This document shows positions 5,240 through 6,263 of a DNA stretch of 6,263 bases, piece by piece. The stretch lies in assembly GCA_017621955.1 (NCBI GenBank), contig JAGASB010000279.1, forward strand, positions 1 through 6,263, in the 5' to 3' direction. The first letter of the stretch is position 1. Every line of letters begins with the position of its first letter. Source of the stretch: Clostridia bacterium (lineage in GTDB: Bacteria > Bacillota_A > Clostridia > Christensenellales > Borkfalkiaceae). The notes under the pieces are model-generated. The model worked only from the letters and a program-made list of their open reading frames with translations, was not told the origin of the DNA and searched no databases. The position numbers and the translations under genes were made by a program.

Positions 5240-5245
5240 AAGGAG
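5240..5245 (+). promoter_or_regulatory. SD of the LeuA-like gene
   Basis: AAGGAG lies 7 nt before the ATG at 5253 and fixes the start. It sits 2 nt after the right arm of the inverted repeat. Confidence 0.85.
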
Positions 5246-5252
5246 TTGTTTT

Positions 5253-6263
5253 ATGAAAAAGATTGTTGTTTCAGACATTACGTTAAAGGCTATTTATGAA
5301 CAAGATTTATCTCTAACTTTTAGGGAAAAGCTTGCTATTGCAGAAAAACTAGACGCTTCGTTAGTTGATGCGATTGAATTGCCTGTTATAAAAAACTCCA
5401 AAGAAAATGAAGTTATTTATCGCACGATTGCAGGTGCTGTTAAAAATGCGTGCGTTAAAATTCCCGTTGGTTTTAGTGCGGAAAGTTTGGAAGTCGCAGT
5501 AAAGTGCGTTAGCAACGCTTATAAACCTTGCTTGCAAGTTGTATTACCCATTTCAACTGCGCAAATGGAATATTTCTATCACGTTAAAGCGCCCGTTATG
5601 CTTGAAAAAATCAGTGCGCTTGTTAAGGCTGCTAAGGAAGTTTGTGAGTGCGTTGAATTCGTTGCGCTTGATGCGTTTAGGGCGGAAGAAGGTTTTGCAG
5701 TTAAATGCATTAAAACGGCTTATGAAGCAGGTGCTGCTGCGGTAACTATTGCTGACGATGCGGGCGAAGCGTTCCCCGAAGATTACGATATTTTGGTAAA
5801 AGAAATTAAAAATGCTTGTCCTGTTGACGTATTCGTTCAACCATCCAACGCTTTTTCTATGGCATCAGCCTGTGCGTTTAGTGCTATTAAAGCAGGTGCA
5901 GATGGCGTTAAGACTTCTGCAATCGGCAGTTATCTTTCAATGTCAACCGTATCTGACGTGATGCGTGCAAAAAAATACGAATTGAACGTCGATTGTAATT
6001 TAGACGTAACAAACGTAAATTCTATCGTTTGTGCAATAAACGGTGTTGCTGATAACGTTTCGGAAGACAGCGCTCAAAGTTTTGATAACGGCAACGTCAA
6101 AAGCACTGCTGATATGAACGAAGTTTCATCAATAATTAAACAAATGGGTTATGAACTTTCCGATTCGGATATCGGTAAAGTTTTTGAAGAATTTAAAAAA
6201 CTTACCGCAAAGAAAGATTCAATCGATATGAAAGAACTTGAAGCGGTTATTGCAAGTACTGCA
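5253..6263 (+). CDS. LeuA/HMGL-like TIM-barrel protein lacking key catalytic residues (partial, runs off the right edge)
   Basis: An open frame of 337 codons without a stop; the 3' end is outside the window. The pattern follows 2-isopropylmalate synthase and related DRE-TIM enzymes: VVSDITLK (5-12) at the place of DTTLRDGEQ, then FREKLAIAEKLD (23-34), FVALDAFR (136-143) for FSAEDATR, TIADDAGEAFPED (165-177) for the IPDTVG segment, and a long alanine-rich helix followed by KAGADGVKTSAIG (213-225). A segment like the LeuA linker follows (QMGYELSDSDIGKVFEEF, 297-314). The catalytic Arg is Lys12, the acidic DGE is lost, and the HxH metal motif (VHCHND) reads VQPSNA (195-200). Ordinary synthase activity is therefore unlikely. 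The intact frame and the T-box control argue for a functional, perhaps regulatory or divergent, protein. Family assignment is by eye. Confidence 0.72.
   Translation, partial: MKKIVVSDITLKAIYEQDLSLTFREKLAIAEKLDASLVDAIELPVIKNSKENEVIYRTIAGAVKNACVKIPVGFSAESLEVAVKCVSNAYKPCLQVVLPISTAQMEYFYHVKAPVMLEKISALVKAAKEVCECVEFVALDAFRAEEGFAVKCIKTAYEAGAAAVTIADDAGEAFPEDYDILVKEIKNACPVDVFVQPSNAFSMASACAFSAIKAGADGVKTSAIGSYLSMSTVSDVMRAKKYELNVDCNLDVTNVNSIVCAINGVADNVSEDSAQSFDNGNVKSTADMNEVSSIIKQMGYELSDSDIGKVFEEFKKLTAKKDSIDMKELEAVIASTA

Noticed and set aside
4985..5278. 97-codon minus-strand frame
   Set aside because: It is antisense to T-box 2 and the start of the LeuA-like gene, with no supporting SD or recognisable motif.
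5539..5745. 68-codon + strand frame
   Set aside because: It is an out-of-frame shadow inside the long LeuA-like frame, which has a good SD and clear family patterns.
1..6263. CRISPR array, insertion sequence or prophage genes
   Set aside because: No regularly spaced direct repeats, transposase, integrase or phage structural motifs were found on either strand.

Overview
The window is AT-rich and looks like the chromosome of a low-GC, clostridia-type Firmicute, probably an uncultured one. The signs are two tandem T-box leaders, A/G-rich Shine-Dalgarno sites, consensus SigA-type promoters, hairpin-plus-U terminators and a tRNA gene that encodes its own CCA end. Species cannot be named from this sequence.

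Layout. Positions 1-180 hold two long hairpin terminators. Each is followed directly, on the + strand, by the same tRNA 3' end: one is an orphan fragment and the other belongs to an intact tRNA-Pro(GGG) on the minus strand (177-252). Two strong divergent promoters (264-292 minus, 311-339 plus) drive the tRNA and a four-gene co-directional operon (370-4578). The operon encodes the tRNA m7G46 methyltransferase TrmB, an SbcD/YhaO-type metallophosphoesterase nuclease, an SbcC/Rad50/YhaN-type ATPase with a central membrane hairpin, and a small HNH protein. The last three are packed at 1-2 nt spacing with SD sites inside the preceding gene, so they read as one module: a Mre11-Rad50-like pair plus an added HNH nuclease.

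Positions 4579-5252 contain no gene. They carry two related T-box riboswitches, each with its own promoter and terminator. The first is complete and its specifier is best read as CUC (leucine). The second shares the 3' half but has a strongly altered Stem I, and it is enclosed by a perfect 15-bp inverted repeat running from its transcription start to just before the downstream ribosome-binding site.

The leaders precede an open reading frame that runs off the right edge (5253 onward). It has the fold signature of the 2-isopropylmalate synthase/HMGL-like TIM-barrel family but lacks the catalytic Arg and both metal-binding His residues. A leucine-responsive switch in front of a LeuA-like pseudoenzyme, together with the odd second T-box, is the most unusual part of the window. 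The membrane-anchored SbcCD-like plus HNH module is the second.
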